From: Escallonia rubra
Taxonomy: Eukaryota > Streptophyta > Magnoliopsida > Escalloniales > Escalloniaceae
Assembly (NCBI GenBank): GCA_033065855.1
Contig: JAVXUO010002499.1
Coordinates: forward strand, 1-64,000
Length of the DNA: 64,000 nucleotides
Direction of reading: 5' to 3'
Positions 1 to 9,866 of this stretch are shown piece after piece (position 1 is the stretch's first letter; every line of letters begins with the position of its first letter). The notes below the pieces were generated by a model. The model saw nothing but the letters and a program-made list of their open reading frames with translations. It searched no databases and was not told where the DNA came from. The position numbers and the translations under genes are program-made.

Positions 1-179
1 AAAGAAGATGAAGGTTGAGGTGGGTGAAGGTGGAATGTGGAGGGAGGTTCGGCCATAGGGGAAGGATGGGAAGAGTTGAAGGTTGAAGGGTGAAGAGAGG
101 GAGGGGTCGGCCTCGGCCTTGGGTGGGGCGTGAAGGTTGCGGTGTTGGGGAAGGGAAGAGAGGGAAGGGGGGTCAGCCT

Positions 180-690
180 AGGGGAGGGGATGGGGAGGCC
201 GAGGCCGAGCTTGGGGAGAAGGAGAAAGGGGAAGTGGGAAGAATGTGAAGAGGAAGCGGCGCGAGGCTGAGCGGTGGCCGCGAGCTTGCGGGGGTCGGCC
301 CAGGGGAGGGGGGGTCGGCCTAGGGGAGGGGTTGGGGAGGCCAAGGCCGAGGGGGCAGAGGGGGGGTGGCCGAGGCTGAGGGGGAGAGGAGGGTGGCCGA
401 GGCCGAGGGGGGAGGGGAAGGGAGATGGCCGAGGCCGAGCTTGGGTCGGCCATGGAGGAAAAGAGGAAGAAGGGGGGCGGCGGCGGCGGGGTGCCACGGG
501 TGGGCGAAGGGAAGGGGGGAGGGGCGGGGGGAAGAGAGGAGAGAGGTGAGGACGAGATGGGAGGTCGCCGGTGGTTAAGGAGATCAGCCGTGGATGGCGA
601 GGCCGAGGGAGAAGGCGGCGCAAGGTTGGGCGGCGCGAAGAAGGAGAAGAGAAATAGATAGATTAGGGTTAGGGTTAGGGTCGGGTTCGG
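180..690. repeat. Purine-skewed GC-rich tract with a telomere-like motif
   Basis: The plus strand is almost free of T and rich in gaggccgagg and gggga blocks, which produces long spurious open frames rich in Pro/Ala/Ser on the minus strand. At 662-680 there are three TTAGGG-like units (tagggttagggttaggg). Equivalent tracts lie in B (31000-31850) and C (41640-42730). I see no gene here. Confidence 0.7.
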
Positions 691-1039
691 GTTGGGGTGG
701 GTCGGGCATGTGTGCGTGGATAGAGAGAAAGATGGGGCGCGGGTAGGTTCGGATCGGGTCCGGGCGCGCGGGTAAGGTTCTGCCCGAATGACTTGAATTT
801 TGAAATTAATTAATTTAATAAAAAAAAACAATTGGCAACCCTAAGGAGGGAGTCCCCAAGAAAATTTTCACAATGTATATGGAGAGAAAGAGAGGAGTGG
901 GATGGGAGAAGAATGAAAACTTTTTTCATAAGAAAGAGAGAAGTTGTGTATGAAATGGGGAAAGGGTGATGGGGTGTTGGATGGTGAGGGAGGAGAGGAA
1001 AATATGAGAGGGAGAGTGATGAGAGCATGTATGTTGGGA

Positions 1040-1440
1040 GTAGAGGGGAAGATGAAAGACTTGAAAATTTTCTAAGTGTTGAAATTGTTTTTTGAGTTCG
1101 GGCAAGGATGCTAAGGGGAGGCCGTTGAGGGTGGTGACCCGGCTGTGAAAAGCGAAGAATTTTTTTTTAGGTGTTGAGCTCAAACAAGGGTAACGAAGGA
1201 GACAGCTGAGGGTGATCATCGATGACCAGCCGCGAAAAAAATATGAATTTTTTTTCTAAGTGTTGGGCTGAGACAAGGATGCCGATGGAGATCACTAAGG
1301 ATGATCATCGATGACCGGTTGCGAAAAAATGAATTTTTTTTCCTAAGTGTTGGGCTGAGACAAGGATGCCGAGGGAGACCACTGAGGATGATCATCGAAG
1401 ACCGGTTGCGAAAAAAAATGAAATTTTGTCTAAGTGTCAA
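1040..1440 (-). repeat. 80-90 bp internal modules of element A
   Basis: Three to four copies of a module that, on the plus strand, reads ctaagtgttgggctgagac, then a tgatcatcgatgaccgg block, then an A-rich run. Boundaries lie near 1060, 1157, 1250 and 1340. Element B keeps one or two copies (30515-30620), and element C has a diverged series (43080-43440). Confidence 0.75.
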
Positions 1441-1758
1441 GAAAAGTAAATGAAGGATGATGATGCGACCGTAGTAGCGCGGCACGAGCCACCCCGCGCA
1501 CCATGTACCAAGTCGTTGCAATGTGAGGCCGAATGGATTGAGAATTGGTGAAGCCCCCAAGGGGGTGGATGATGGTATGAAGGGTGGTGTCAAGAGACTT
1601 GTGCAAGAGCAATATAACTTGAAAATTTTCTAAGTCTGGAAATGACGGCCTCTTGGATGGCTGGGTTGAGGTTGTGACTGGTAGTCCTGGTAGCCCTTCG
1701 ATGCTGAGGCATGGTTGCTGAGTGTGGAAGATAGGCAGACTGCAATACGATGCTCACC

Positions 1759-1776
1759 TCCCCAGTGGAGTCGCCA
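1759..1776 (-). other. Primer-binding site, tRNA-Arg type
   Basis: The minus strand reads TGGCGACTCCACTGGGGA three bases inside the LTR end. Plant tRNA-Arg (CCG/TCG) ends CCCAGCGGAGTCGCCA, whose complement is TGGCGACTCCGCTGGG, so 15 of 16 positions match. A tRNA-Arg PBS is typical of Ogre/Tat elements. Confidence 0.8.
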
Positions 1777-2547
1777 AAATGATGCCAAGGAAGGTGGGTT
1801 CGTACCTACGTGGAGGTGCCACAAAGGCTGCAGTCCGAGTCAGATGCCAAGTATGTTGATGTGAGACACAACAAGGGTGGAACAAGGGTAGAGACCAAGG
1901 GCTTCCAAGACAGAGCTTGAGGGTGGCAGTGCTGCAAGGGCGATAGCGCATGATAAATACACGACGACAGTCACAGTCCGATGCTTAGGTCCAGAGTCAA
2001 GGTCATGTATGTTTCTCTCTAGGATTCTAGAGTGGGAAAGTGAAAATGTTCTGAAAATGTCCAACCGTATGTTCCGTCCCAAATGAATTCTCAAGACCTC
2101 CATTTAAAGAGATTGAGATGATGATGTCATTAACCAACACGTGGCGCCCACTGGAATGACAAGTCGTCGGGGGGTCCACGGGTGCCGGTGCTCCACAGAC
2201 TGTCGGATCACATATTCACTCGCCCTGCCCCGTACATCGTCGCCCTGTCTGTCTGGAAAGACTGGCTCCCATAACGATGTGGCCAGAGAACCCCCTTGAT
2301 CTAGCCTTCAATCCAAGCCCTTGCAGAGTCCCACAGGCCTAGCAGCGGTGGGGAAAACTTGACGCCCAACTGCCAGGTGAACTAGGCGCAATGCCCTCCA
2401 AAGACCTGCTCCCGTCTCGAAATGACCCGGGGTCATAGTCCCTAGGGGTGCCGATGCAAGCCCCCAGTGCCGGAGCACGTAGGCCAGTCACGCAGACACC
2501 CTGGCGGAGATAGTGTCCCAGAAGAGTCACTTATTCTGCAGGTTGAG

Positions 2548-3130
2548 GTAGCATCCCGGAGGAGTCATCTACCTGGCAGGCCAAGGTAGCATCTCGGATG
2601 AGCCGTCTACCTGGCAGAAGGGGAGTCTTCGTGCCGGAGCACTTGGAGCTCCCTGGCAGAGATAGTGTCCCAGAGGAGTCGCCTATCCCCGCGGGTGAGT
2701 CCTTGTGCCGGAGCACTCAGAGCATGTCAAGGTAGCATCCCGGAGGAGCCGTCTACCCGACTGGCCGAGGTAGCATCCCAGAGGAGCCGTCTACCTGGCA
2801 GAAGGGGAGTTGAAGAGCTCCCTGGCGGACATAGAGTCCCGGAGGAGTCACATATCCCCGCGGGTGAGTTCTTGTGCTGGAGCACTCGGAGCATGTCAAG
2901 GTAGCATCCCGGAGGACCCGTCTACGTGGCGGAAGGGGAGTCGAAGAGCTCCCTGGCGGAGATAGTGTCCCAGAGGAGTCGCCTATCCCCGCGGGTGAGT
3001 CCTTGTGCCGGAGCACTCGGAGCGCGTCAAGGTAGCATCCCGGAGGAGCCGTCTACCTGGCGGAAGGGGAGTTGAAGAGCTCCCTGGCGGTGATAGTGTC
3101 CCGGAGGAGTCGCCTATCCCCGCGGGTGAT
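2548..3130 (-). repeat. Tandem array, about 130-bp unit, in the element A LTR
   Basis: The motif gtagcatcccggaggagcc recurs at about 2548, 2586, 2731, 2770, 2901 and 3031. The last three starts are 130-131 bp apart. Each unit also carries the motifs ctccctggcgga and cgcgggtgagtc. The same array occurs in both LTRs of element B (27150-27620 and 34230-34670). Confidence 0.8.
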
Positions 3131-3421
3131 GTACACTCCGGAGAGTGGGTCGAAGCATGTTCCACGACCAAGGCAAGGTGCGCATGGTGTGGTGAATGTG
3201 TGTGGTGCCCGGGGGCATGTAACATGATTGTGGCACATGGGCGCGATGCAGTTAGTAAGGTACGGGGGGCACGTCTTTGTTAGTGGCGCGGCGCATGGGG
3301 GCGATGTAGTGCGTATGGTGCCGGGGGCACGGTAGTGTGACATAGAGCCTGGGGGCACGGCTGTATCAGTGGCGTGGCGCACGGGTGCGACGGAGTGTTG
3401 AATTTCGGCGCCTGGACGCCG

Positions 3422-3565
3422 GCGACGGGGGTCACGGAGTTGCGTCAGGGCGACGGGATCGCAGAGTTGTGTCCTAACAACGAGGTCACGGAGTTGTGTC
3501 CGGGCGACGAGGTCGCGGAGTTATATCCGAGCGATGGGGTCGCGGAGTTGTGTCTGGGCGACGGA
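3422..3565 (-). repeat. Short tandem array, about 27-bp unit
   Basis: About five degenerate copies of a unit containing gtcgcggagttgtgtccggg. It corresponds to the more regular 28-bp array in the element B 3' LTR (33652-33870). Confidence 0.8.
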
Positions 3566-3649
3566 CGACAAGGGTCACGGACGATGTAAGGCCTCTTGAA
3601 GAGTAGTGAAGGTGCTAAGGATGGAGGCTAAAGGCCAACCCTTGGGGGA

Positions 3650-3860
3650 AGGCCAAGGCCAACTTCAATGGGAAGCCGAGGCCGACCCCAAGGGGAGGTC
3701 GAGGCCGACACCAAGGGGAAGGCCAAGGCCAAGGCCAACCCCAAGGGGAAGGCCAAGGCCGAGGCTGACCCCAAAGGGATGGCCAAGGCCGAGGCCGACC
3801 CCAAGGGGAAGGCCAAGGCCGAGGCCTACCCTAAGGGGGAGGCCAAGGCCAACCTCCTTG
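3650..3860. repeat. GGCCAAGGCCGAGGC / CCCCAAGGGG low-complexity array
   Basis: Alternating ggccaaggcc, gaggccgacc and ccaaggggaa blocks, with a period of about 36 bp. Open frames across it in several phases reflect composition only. The counterparts in B are 26285-26530 and 33418-33600. Confidence 0.85.
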
Positions 3861-4098
3861 GGCAAGTGCCATGGCGCGTTGACGAGCGAAGTGCGGCGGT
3901 CGAAGCGTCATGAGGCTTTGGGCGAAAATGAGCTTCTGAGTGACGAAGTAACGTAACGAAAGTGGGAAGTGCACGTGACTTGAGCGTGCATGCTTTGACC
4001 GGTTGTGAGCGTTGAAAATGACTGTTGCTTGTGCGGATATATCATGGAAAATGGGACCTCAATGGGCATTTGGGTGCGACCAGAATAGGTTGGGAACA

Positions 4099-6136
4099 AT
4101 CATTTTTGGATGATTATGTAATCCGTTAATTACGTCAAATACATGTTTACCCTTCTTTTATTATTCTCTTTTAAATTTTGATGAAATTAAAAGAACATTG
4201 GGTAATTAATCTATTTTATACATTGAAAAATGAAAAGTGTGATGAGAAAGGAAAACAGAACAAAGAAATTCCTTTATTATTCTCTTTTTAATTTGGTTAA
4301 AATGAAATAAACGTTAGATATTGAACTGGTTAATGAGAATTGTGATTTTTTTTCTTGCATTTTTAGGTTATCAAATAATTAAGCAATCGAATAATTGAAA
4401 AACAAAAACTAAATAAAGAAACTAAAAATACTTGAAAAAATTAATTAAGAAACAAAAAATTGTTGGAAAAACAAAAATAGAAAAAAAAACGAAAAATGGT
4501 TTTATATGCATAAAAAAATATGGCTTAACTATGGTGCCAATTTGAACTGAAAATATATTCGGTTATTGCAGTTGAAGACCATGTATTTTGCATTTCTTAT
4601 TGATGAAATACAAAGCACATAGTCTTGAAAATTACAAATTTTAACCATAAATCAATTTATTAGATTACAAAAACAAAGATTTAAATTCATTCTTTTAATT
4701 TCTCTATTTACTTTTATTTTCAACAGTATTATCAAACATTTCTTAAGTCTAGAAGCATACAAAGAATATTTTCAAACGTTGAACTGATTACAATTGCGAA
4801 CATCAAATATACATTTCTTCTAAAACAAGTCACCCAAAGAAATAAGAACATGATTGAATTACATTATTTTGATCTAAAAAAGATAATAATATCATATCAA
4901 ACATTACTCTCGAGTATTCTGGCCACCACAGGTTGTCGTGTCTGAGAGTCATTTCATGAACAAACTATTAGTACGATACATGGTAAAAGTGTTGTTGTCT
5001 GAGTGGAAGAATGTTTGAATTTTCTTAAATGTGGTTGATCATTACTTGTAATGTTGTGGGTTTTAAAAAATGGGTTGTATATGCAATTCATAGACGGTAA
5101 ACCCAAGTTTAAGGTGATCATTGAAATTTTGTATAACAGTGAGGTCTCATTTATTGTCCTTATATAAGTGGTGACATATATGCCCGATTGGGTGTGTGTT
5201 TCGGCTCTAAAGGATAGCGAGGAAGAAAAGCTTCCTAGACACATAAGCGAACGCTTTGATAAGCGTTGAAGGTTATCTTATTTGAATCATAACTTTAACC
5301 TTTAATAAATCTGGTTATAGTCATATTTTGTTTTATGTAGTTCAAGATCTCTACAATAATCATCGAATAAATTATGACACCAAAAGAATTTCTAACATAG
5401 CACATCCAAAAACAAAATGCTGCTTTAATATGTTTCCTTCTAAATTATTTGTAGACAAATTTTCACCTTTTCTTGTTTTCTGTAAGAAGAACATAACCAA
5501 AAAAAGCACGCAACCATTCGCAACATTGAAATTATTAACATTAATTATAGTACTTTCTCATTTGTATTAAGATTGATTACACTCCTCAACATCGATCAAT
5601 ATTTCTCCCAGAAATCAATTGCGCTTTCAATAAAATAGACACAAGGAAGAATCGTTTTGTACACTGAGAGTTTTTTGAATGATAACAAGGAAAGAAAATG
5701 GAGAAAGAGGTATTTTTCTCTATTTCCACAATTTATAAGTATTTCGTGCAAAGTTAGCTTAACGGTTACTACTAGTTAGCTTTTGTTAGCATTTTCGGGG
5801 ATAATTAATCCTTGGTCTCGTCTGAAAATACTCTATTAAGACATTTTGGCTGAAAAGCAAGTGACGCAAAATGATGTGCATTTATTATCTCATCGGCATC
5901 AGAACTGATTAAAGTACATGCTTTAATTAAGGGTGTCGTAGTTAGTAATGAAATTGACACTCAAAAAATAAAACTAACCCTCTTTCTAGTATCCTCAAGC
6001 CACTAAATTGTTTACAAGGTTCTGCAAAGTGCACTATTCAAAACCCCGTGCAATAATAAATTATCCATTGTATACTTTATCAGTAGTTCCTTTATTTGGG
6101 TTCTAGGTAAAATTCAAAACTCTTGCCCTACTCTTC
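4099..6136. other. AT-rich intergenic DNA, no gene recognised
   Basis: AT-rich sequence without tandem structure or recognisable transposon termini. Short frames such as 4954-5244 (minus) and 5328-5570 (plus) have no recognisable domain and look like chance. Confidence 0.6.
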
Positions 6137-6347
6137 GGGTCTGTTTGAAATCACTTATAGTTTTAGTTTTCAACCAAAATTGAAAATCCAAAACTGGAGT
6201 TTTAAAAAACAGCCTTATTTTAAAAACTGGTTTAATTTTCAGAACTGAAGGAAAATAAAATAAAAACTGTATGTCAAACGTATTTTTTTTCTCTAATTTA
6301 CAAAACTGGAAAAAGAACTGAAAATTTAAGTGATTTCAAACGTCACC
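6137..6347. mobile_element. MITE, 211 bp, with 21-bp terminal inverted repeats
   Basis: The left end reads GGGTCTGTTTGAAATCACTT. The right end, reverse complemented, reads GGTGACGTTTGAAATCACTT, so 16-17 of 20 positions agree. The interior is AT-rich, non-coding and itself partly palindromic. The flanks are ttc on the left and tta on the right, which could be a decayed 3-bp TWA duplication (PIF/Harbinger), but the superfamily is not settled. Confidence 0.75.
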
Positions 6348-7326
6348 TTAGTTGCCATGCATGAAATATACGTACCCACGGTCATAATTGTTTTGTTTTT
6401 AAGTATTTTATCAAATTTGTACCAGCAATGCCTGGTTACCTTGATTATCGATATTTCATAATTAGGGTTTATTTGATAGTTCTAATGTTAACGCAAGTTC
6501 ACCAAATTAAGAATAATTATTACCATCTTTAGTGAAACAACTAGGAATATGCATACCTCTGTATTATGTCTCTTCGCAAGTAATTAGCCAATTGAATCGA
6601 CTTTATTATGTAATATCTCAGTGTTTCTAAAAGTAGATTCCATTAATTTCGCAGGAACGTGCTTGACACGAGTACCTGGGACTTATATATATATATATAT
6701 ATACACATAAATATGAGAACCTTTGTTTCATAATTCTTTGAAGGGCATATATTTGTGGACAATTACATCTAACTTTTCCCTTGTACTCCTTCCTCCGTCC
6801 TAGAAAAATGGATCATATCTTCGTTTTGAGCTAACTCAAAAAAATTAATCACTTTCAAAATTAAGAAATATGATGTAGTTATTTTTTTTTTATGTTTACT
6901 GTTTTTATACTTATTTCACTTTATTTTATTTTATTTTCTCTCTTCATATTTATTCCTCCACCAACTCACTTTCTCTCTCCTACTCCATTTCTTCGTCCCC
7001 CCACCCCCTTCCTTCCCTCCCACTTTCTTGGAGAAAAATAAGAAACTCATAAATTATGACTCATATCCTACATGAGCGTGCTGGTCAAACACAGTCACAT
7101 ATTTTACGATAACGGACATATAAGATTAATGATTTACTGTGGGGGAGCTTCCAATTAACTTCTGCACTTTCAAATGCTTGAAGTTGTTACTAAAATATAT
7201 TAATAGTGTTAGCAAGCATTCGAAGTTGACGTGGAACTATGTCTATAATACAAGCTAACTTTAAAAATGGTATTATAACGTTCAAAAGAGAAATTGATAC
7301 AAAATTTATGAACCGAAAAGACTGTA
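6348..7326. other. Downstream flank of the PUB24-like gene, AT-rich
   Basis: Contains a (TA)n microsatellite at 6684-6702. Near 6786 there is a Stowaway-like tactccttcctccgtcc motif followed by a T-rich and pyrimidine-rich tract to about 7025. No matching second terminus was found. The 3' UTR of the minus-strand gene should lie within about 300 bp left of 7327, but no canonical AATAAA is visible there. Confidence 0.5.
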
Positions 7327-8535
7327 TTACCTAGGGTCCCTGGTTAAGTTATAACCACGTACACAACAAGAGCTCCTCCATACGTCAGAATGTCCTCTAA
7401 GAATTTCCCTTGCTCTGTCCTTCAAATACGAGGGACAATCAGCTTGAAGCACCATCAAAAGCTTTGCAACACTTCCGACCCTCAACATCTCCTGAAGCAC
7501 CTCGCTTGTCCCGGAAAACTTACATATTAATGCAAGAATCAAGATAGCTCGGTCATCTGTCGCCTGAGATACTTTCAAAATCCTCTTCGTCACTACCGCA
7601 ATTCCGGCTGCATGACTCAAAAATTGCGCCCTCCCTTCTGCACATGAACACAAATGAAACAGTACAGCCAAAACCAGCTCGGTGGTTCTCTTCTCTGGAG
7701 ATCCCAGCTCGAGCTCGACGAGCTCCATGACCGCTCCGGCTTCAACTATCTTTATCCGGTTTCGCCCCCATGGGCGCGCGCCTAACATGATGTGCAAAAC
7801 ACCATTAATTCCTTGGTGTGATATACCTTGCCTTAGAACACCTACAATGGTCACGAATAATTCCGGTTTTAACCTCTCTAGTATGTTGGAACTTGCCTTT
7901 TCGATTATGGCTTTCAGTACTAGTACCGCGTGGCTCTTTACAGTTACGTTATTAGCTAAATCACAACCTAAAACCCATGTCAATGCATTAATAATACATT
8001 CAGTTTCAAAAGAAAGTAACCGTGTTTCAACCGACGGAAATCGAATAATATTAAGAATGCTTAAAGCTTCTTCCAGACCTGCTGTATTATTTTTCTCGTA
8101 ACATGATACGATAAACGCTAGCATCACCTTATTAACGCCAAATTTCACCATACTCTGCCTATTCATTTCGCTCTCTACCGCGAGAATTTCCAACTTTCTA
8201 AGCGACTTTAGTTGTAAGTTTGGAATCGAAACCCCTCGGATGTGGCTACGGAGATGAAAATTATCGAGAGGAGATTTCGGGGTTGGAGCCGAGTGGTACG
8301 AACTTGTGTTGCACCAAGCTTGAATGAGGCGTTGAAGCATGTGGTTGGGAGTTAGGACGGGATGCTCTGGTAAGGCCCGATTGGTAACGGGACAAGTGGT
8401 GTTTTTGCCCTTGTATAGCCAGCGTTCGATGCTCTCACGATCATATGTTATTCCTGTTATGATCGTCACCGGATCTTTCATGATATGAAGAGAAATGGGG
8501 CAGATGAAGTATTCTGGAGCTTCAACTTCATCCAT
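7327..8535 (-). CDS. PUB24: U-box/ARM-repeat E3 ubiquitin ligase, PUB24-like
   Basis: A 402-aa intronless frame. An N-terminal U-box (about aa 5-80) carries the FICPISL, KDPV, TGITYDR, CPVT and LTPNHMLQRLI signatures; it recruits E2 enzymes to ubiquitinate targets. From about aa 110 onward are ARM-type helical repeats used for substrate binding, with motifs such as RPWGRNR, AEGRAQFLSHAAG and AVVTKRILKVSQ. The C-terminal two thirds resemble Arabidopsis PUB24 more than PUB22/23 from memory. PUB22/23/24 are cytosolic E3s that dampen pattern-triggered immunity. I take ATG 8535 (context TTCATGG) as the start; an in-frame codon just upstream is TTG. It ends with TAA at 7327-7329. Length is typical and there are no stops, so it looks functional. 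It is the only convincing host gene here and is single-exon like its relatives. Confidence 0.92.
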   Translation of the reverse strand: MDEVEAPEYFICPISLHIMKDPVTIITGITYDRESIERWLYKGKNTTCPVTNRALPEHPVLTPNHMLQRLIQAWCNTSSYHSAPTPKSPLDNFHLRSHIRGVSIPNLQLKSLRKLEILAVESEMNRQSMVKFGVNKVMLAFIVSCYEKNNTAGLEEALSILNIIRFPSVETRLLSFETECIINALTWVLGCDLANNVTVKSHAVLVLKAIIEKASSNILERLKPELFVTIVGVLRQGISHQGINGVLHIMLGARPWGRNRIKIVEAGAVMELVELELGSPEKRTTELVLAVLFHLCSCAEGRAQFLSHAAGIAVVTKRILKVSQATDDRAILILALICKFSGTSEVLQEMLRVGSVAKLLMVLQADCPSYLKDRAREILRGHSDVWRSSCCVRGYNLTRDPR

Positions 8536-8851
8536 GAACAAGAAAGAGAGAGAGAGAGAGAGAGAGAGGGAGAAAAGAGTTGGTGTTTATCAGGGTGGTT
8601 GTATTATTGCAAGTTCTTACTACGATTGTCGTGTGTGGTATAATTAACAAAGGAGTGTGGAGGAGGCTAAGATAGCTAAAAGTGGAAATTAGAGGAAGCG
8701 TAGAAGGAAAAACTAGTACTAGATTCAGTGGTAAGAGATTGCGGCTGAAGAGACGAGAAGCTGGTCTTCGCTTCTGGTCATGCCTTCTAACACAGATTTC
8801 GGTGGTCAAAGGAAGAAAATTGTAGCGTGGGCAAAATGTCGGTACTAGCAT
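8528..8851 (-). other. Possible upstream ORF overlapping the PUB24-like start codon
   Basis: In the leader of the PUB24-like gene, an ATG at 8851-8849 opens a 107-codon frame. Its TGA (8530-8528) overlaps the beginning of the main coding sequence in another phase. The encoded peptide is Ser/Leu/Thr-rich and unrecognised. If the transcript starts upstream of 8851, this frame would limit translation of the ligase. The transcription start is unknown and the frame could be chance. Confidence 0.3.
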
Positions 8852-9738
8852 GACAATTGGAGGGGTCAATTGTGCCGTAGAGTTTCAACTTAAATGCCAC
8901 TACCCACTTTCCCTTCAACAAGACAACGAACAATTTCCGCGGCAAGAAAGTCTCCGAATGAAGCCGTTTTAATGTCCACCCGTATAGAAAATATTGCGCG
9001 TGCTGATCAATGATCCCGATTGTACTCGACTCTTCATTTTATTTTATAATAGCATTATATTTTTCTTCGCTCCTACTTCTATCAAATCTTTTCCTCATGC
9101 AACAGTTCTACTTGTGGAAGGCATGCAATATTTGCTCAAACAAGTAAGGATAAGGCTTAATGACTAATAATGCACCCTCTTTGTTGCCAAATTTGACACA
9201 TTTTTTTTTGCAGCAATACTTTTGTACGGTAGACGACGATATGGGTGTAAATTACTTCCCCCACGCAAAATCATAGGTTTAGCATCAGCCTGGCCCCCGA
9301 CTCTGTCATCTGTTAGGAATATAGCAAACTTAAGCCTCTCTGGGTGTTTAAAAAATGTCAGTGAACAGACAAAAATGTCTCATTCCTTTTCTTTTTTTTT
9401 TGGGTTTTCGTTAATAGGTCTGGTATATTTACGTCGTAAATTAAAAACAAGTCTGAAAAAATGGTGTGTGGCTTGGCTTGCACTACATTAACCTATGTTT
9501 TGTGTATGCCGCATTTTATCGGCGTTTATGCACCCATAGCTACTAGTATTATGGCATTTTCAAAAGTGCTATTAATTAGAGGCATTATGCTAACGTTGCA
9601 ACTTTTCAATCTTTAGATGAGCCGCGGGGAACAAACAGAAGAGCTAAAACGCCCTGAAACTGCTTTGTTATTGTAAGTAGTGCATATATTTGGTGACTAT
9701 AGTGATAGGACCAAAATCAAAGTCCCTACAGCTACGCA
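8536..9738. promoter_or_regulatory. 5' leader and presumptive promoter region of the PUB24-like gene
   Basis: The leader next to the ATG has an (AG)n run at 8545-8567, which is a CT-rich element on the sense strand and common in plant 5' UTRs. TATA-like sequence on the minus strand lies near 9035-9060. The rest is AT-rich and unremarkable. Element E1 begins 1.3 kb upstream. Confidence 0.5.
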
Positions 9739-9866
9739 TGTAACACCCCAGATTTTATTTTTATCAGGATGCTTGTATAAGTACGAATTAGAATGTATGG
9801 TGACTTTGAATTAAATGGTAGGCCTAAGAACCAATTTAGATTTTTCTTTCTGAAAATGGGTTATAT
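9739..9866 (-). repeat. Remnant of an LTR terminus
   Basis: Begins TGTAACACCCCAG on the plus strand, the usual terminus of Tekay-type LTRs (here the LTR 3' end on the minus strand). It continues only 128 bp before the terminus of E1. It is probably the LTR into which E1 inserted. Confidence 0.5.

Larger units (their letters stand above)
1..4098 (-). mobile_element. Element A: non-autonomous Tat-like Ty3/gypsy LTR retrotransposon, 5' part
   Basis: Read on the minus strand, this has an LTR beginning TGTTCCCAACC at 4098, a tRNA-Arg type PBS at 1776-1759, and an internal region that runs off the left edge of the window. Only about 25 codons of gag follow the PBS (starting MPQHRRATRTT near 1713). 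The sequence then passes directly into the A-rich and GC-rich tail that in element B lies after gag. No protease, RT or integrase is present in the visible part. The tail matches elements B and C module by module. Only the right flank is visible (candidate TSD atcat, 4099-4103). It belongs to the same family as B and C; the Tat lineage is inferred from the PBS and from element D. Confidence 0.85.
1780..4098 (-). repeat. 5' LTR of element A (2319 bp)
   Basis: The LTR starts TGTTCCCAACC (minus, 4098) and ends CCTTGGCATCA (1780), followed after three bases by the PBS. It aligns along its length with the 5' LTR of element B (2313 bp). It contains three tandem arrays: GGCCAAGGCC units, about 27-bp units and about 130-bp units. 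The TATA box seen in B is altered here: around 2095-2120 the minus strand reads tctttaaatgg where B has tctataaatag, so this promoter may be weak. Confidence 0.85.

Noticed and set aside
178-831. Minus-strand 217-codon frame at the left edge
   Set aside because: Lies in the purine-skewed tail of element A; only Pro/Ser/Leu runs, no domain.
3606-3956. KAKAEADPKG-type repeat peptide frames
   Set aside because: Translation of the GGCCAAGGCC array in several phases within an LTR, not a gene.
5328-5570. 80-codon frame in AT-rich DNA
   Set aside because: No domain, no plausible gene structure; consistent with chance.
6786-7060. Stowaway-like tactccttcctccgtcc start
   Set aside because: No matching inverted terminus or TA duplication found nearby; at most a remnant.
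9222-9491. 89-codon frame upstream of the PUB24-like gene
   Set aside because: No recognisable motif and composition typical of intergenic DNA; it could be an old organellar fragment but I could not support that.
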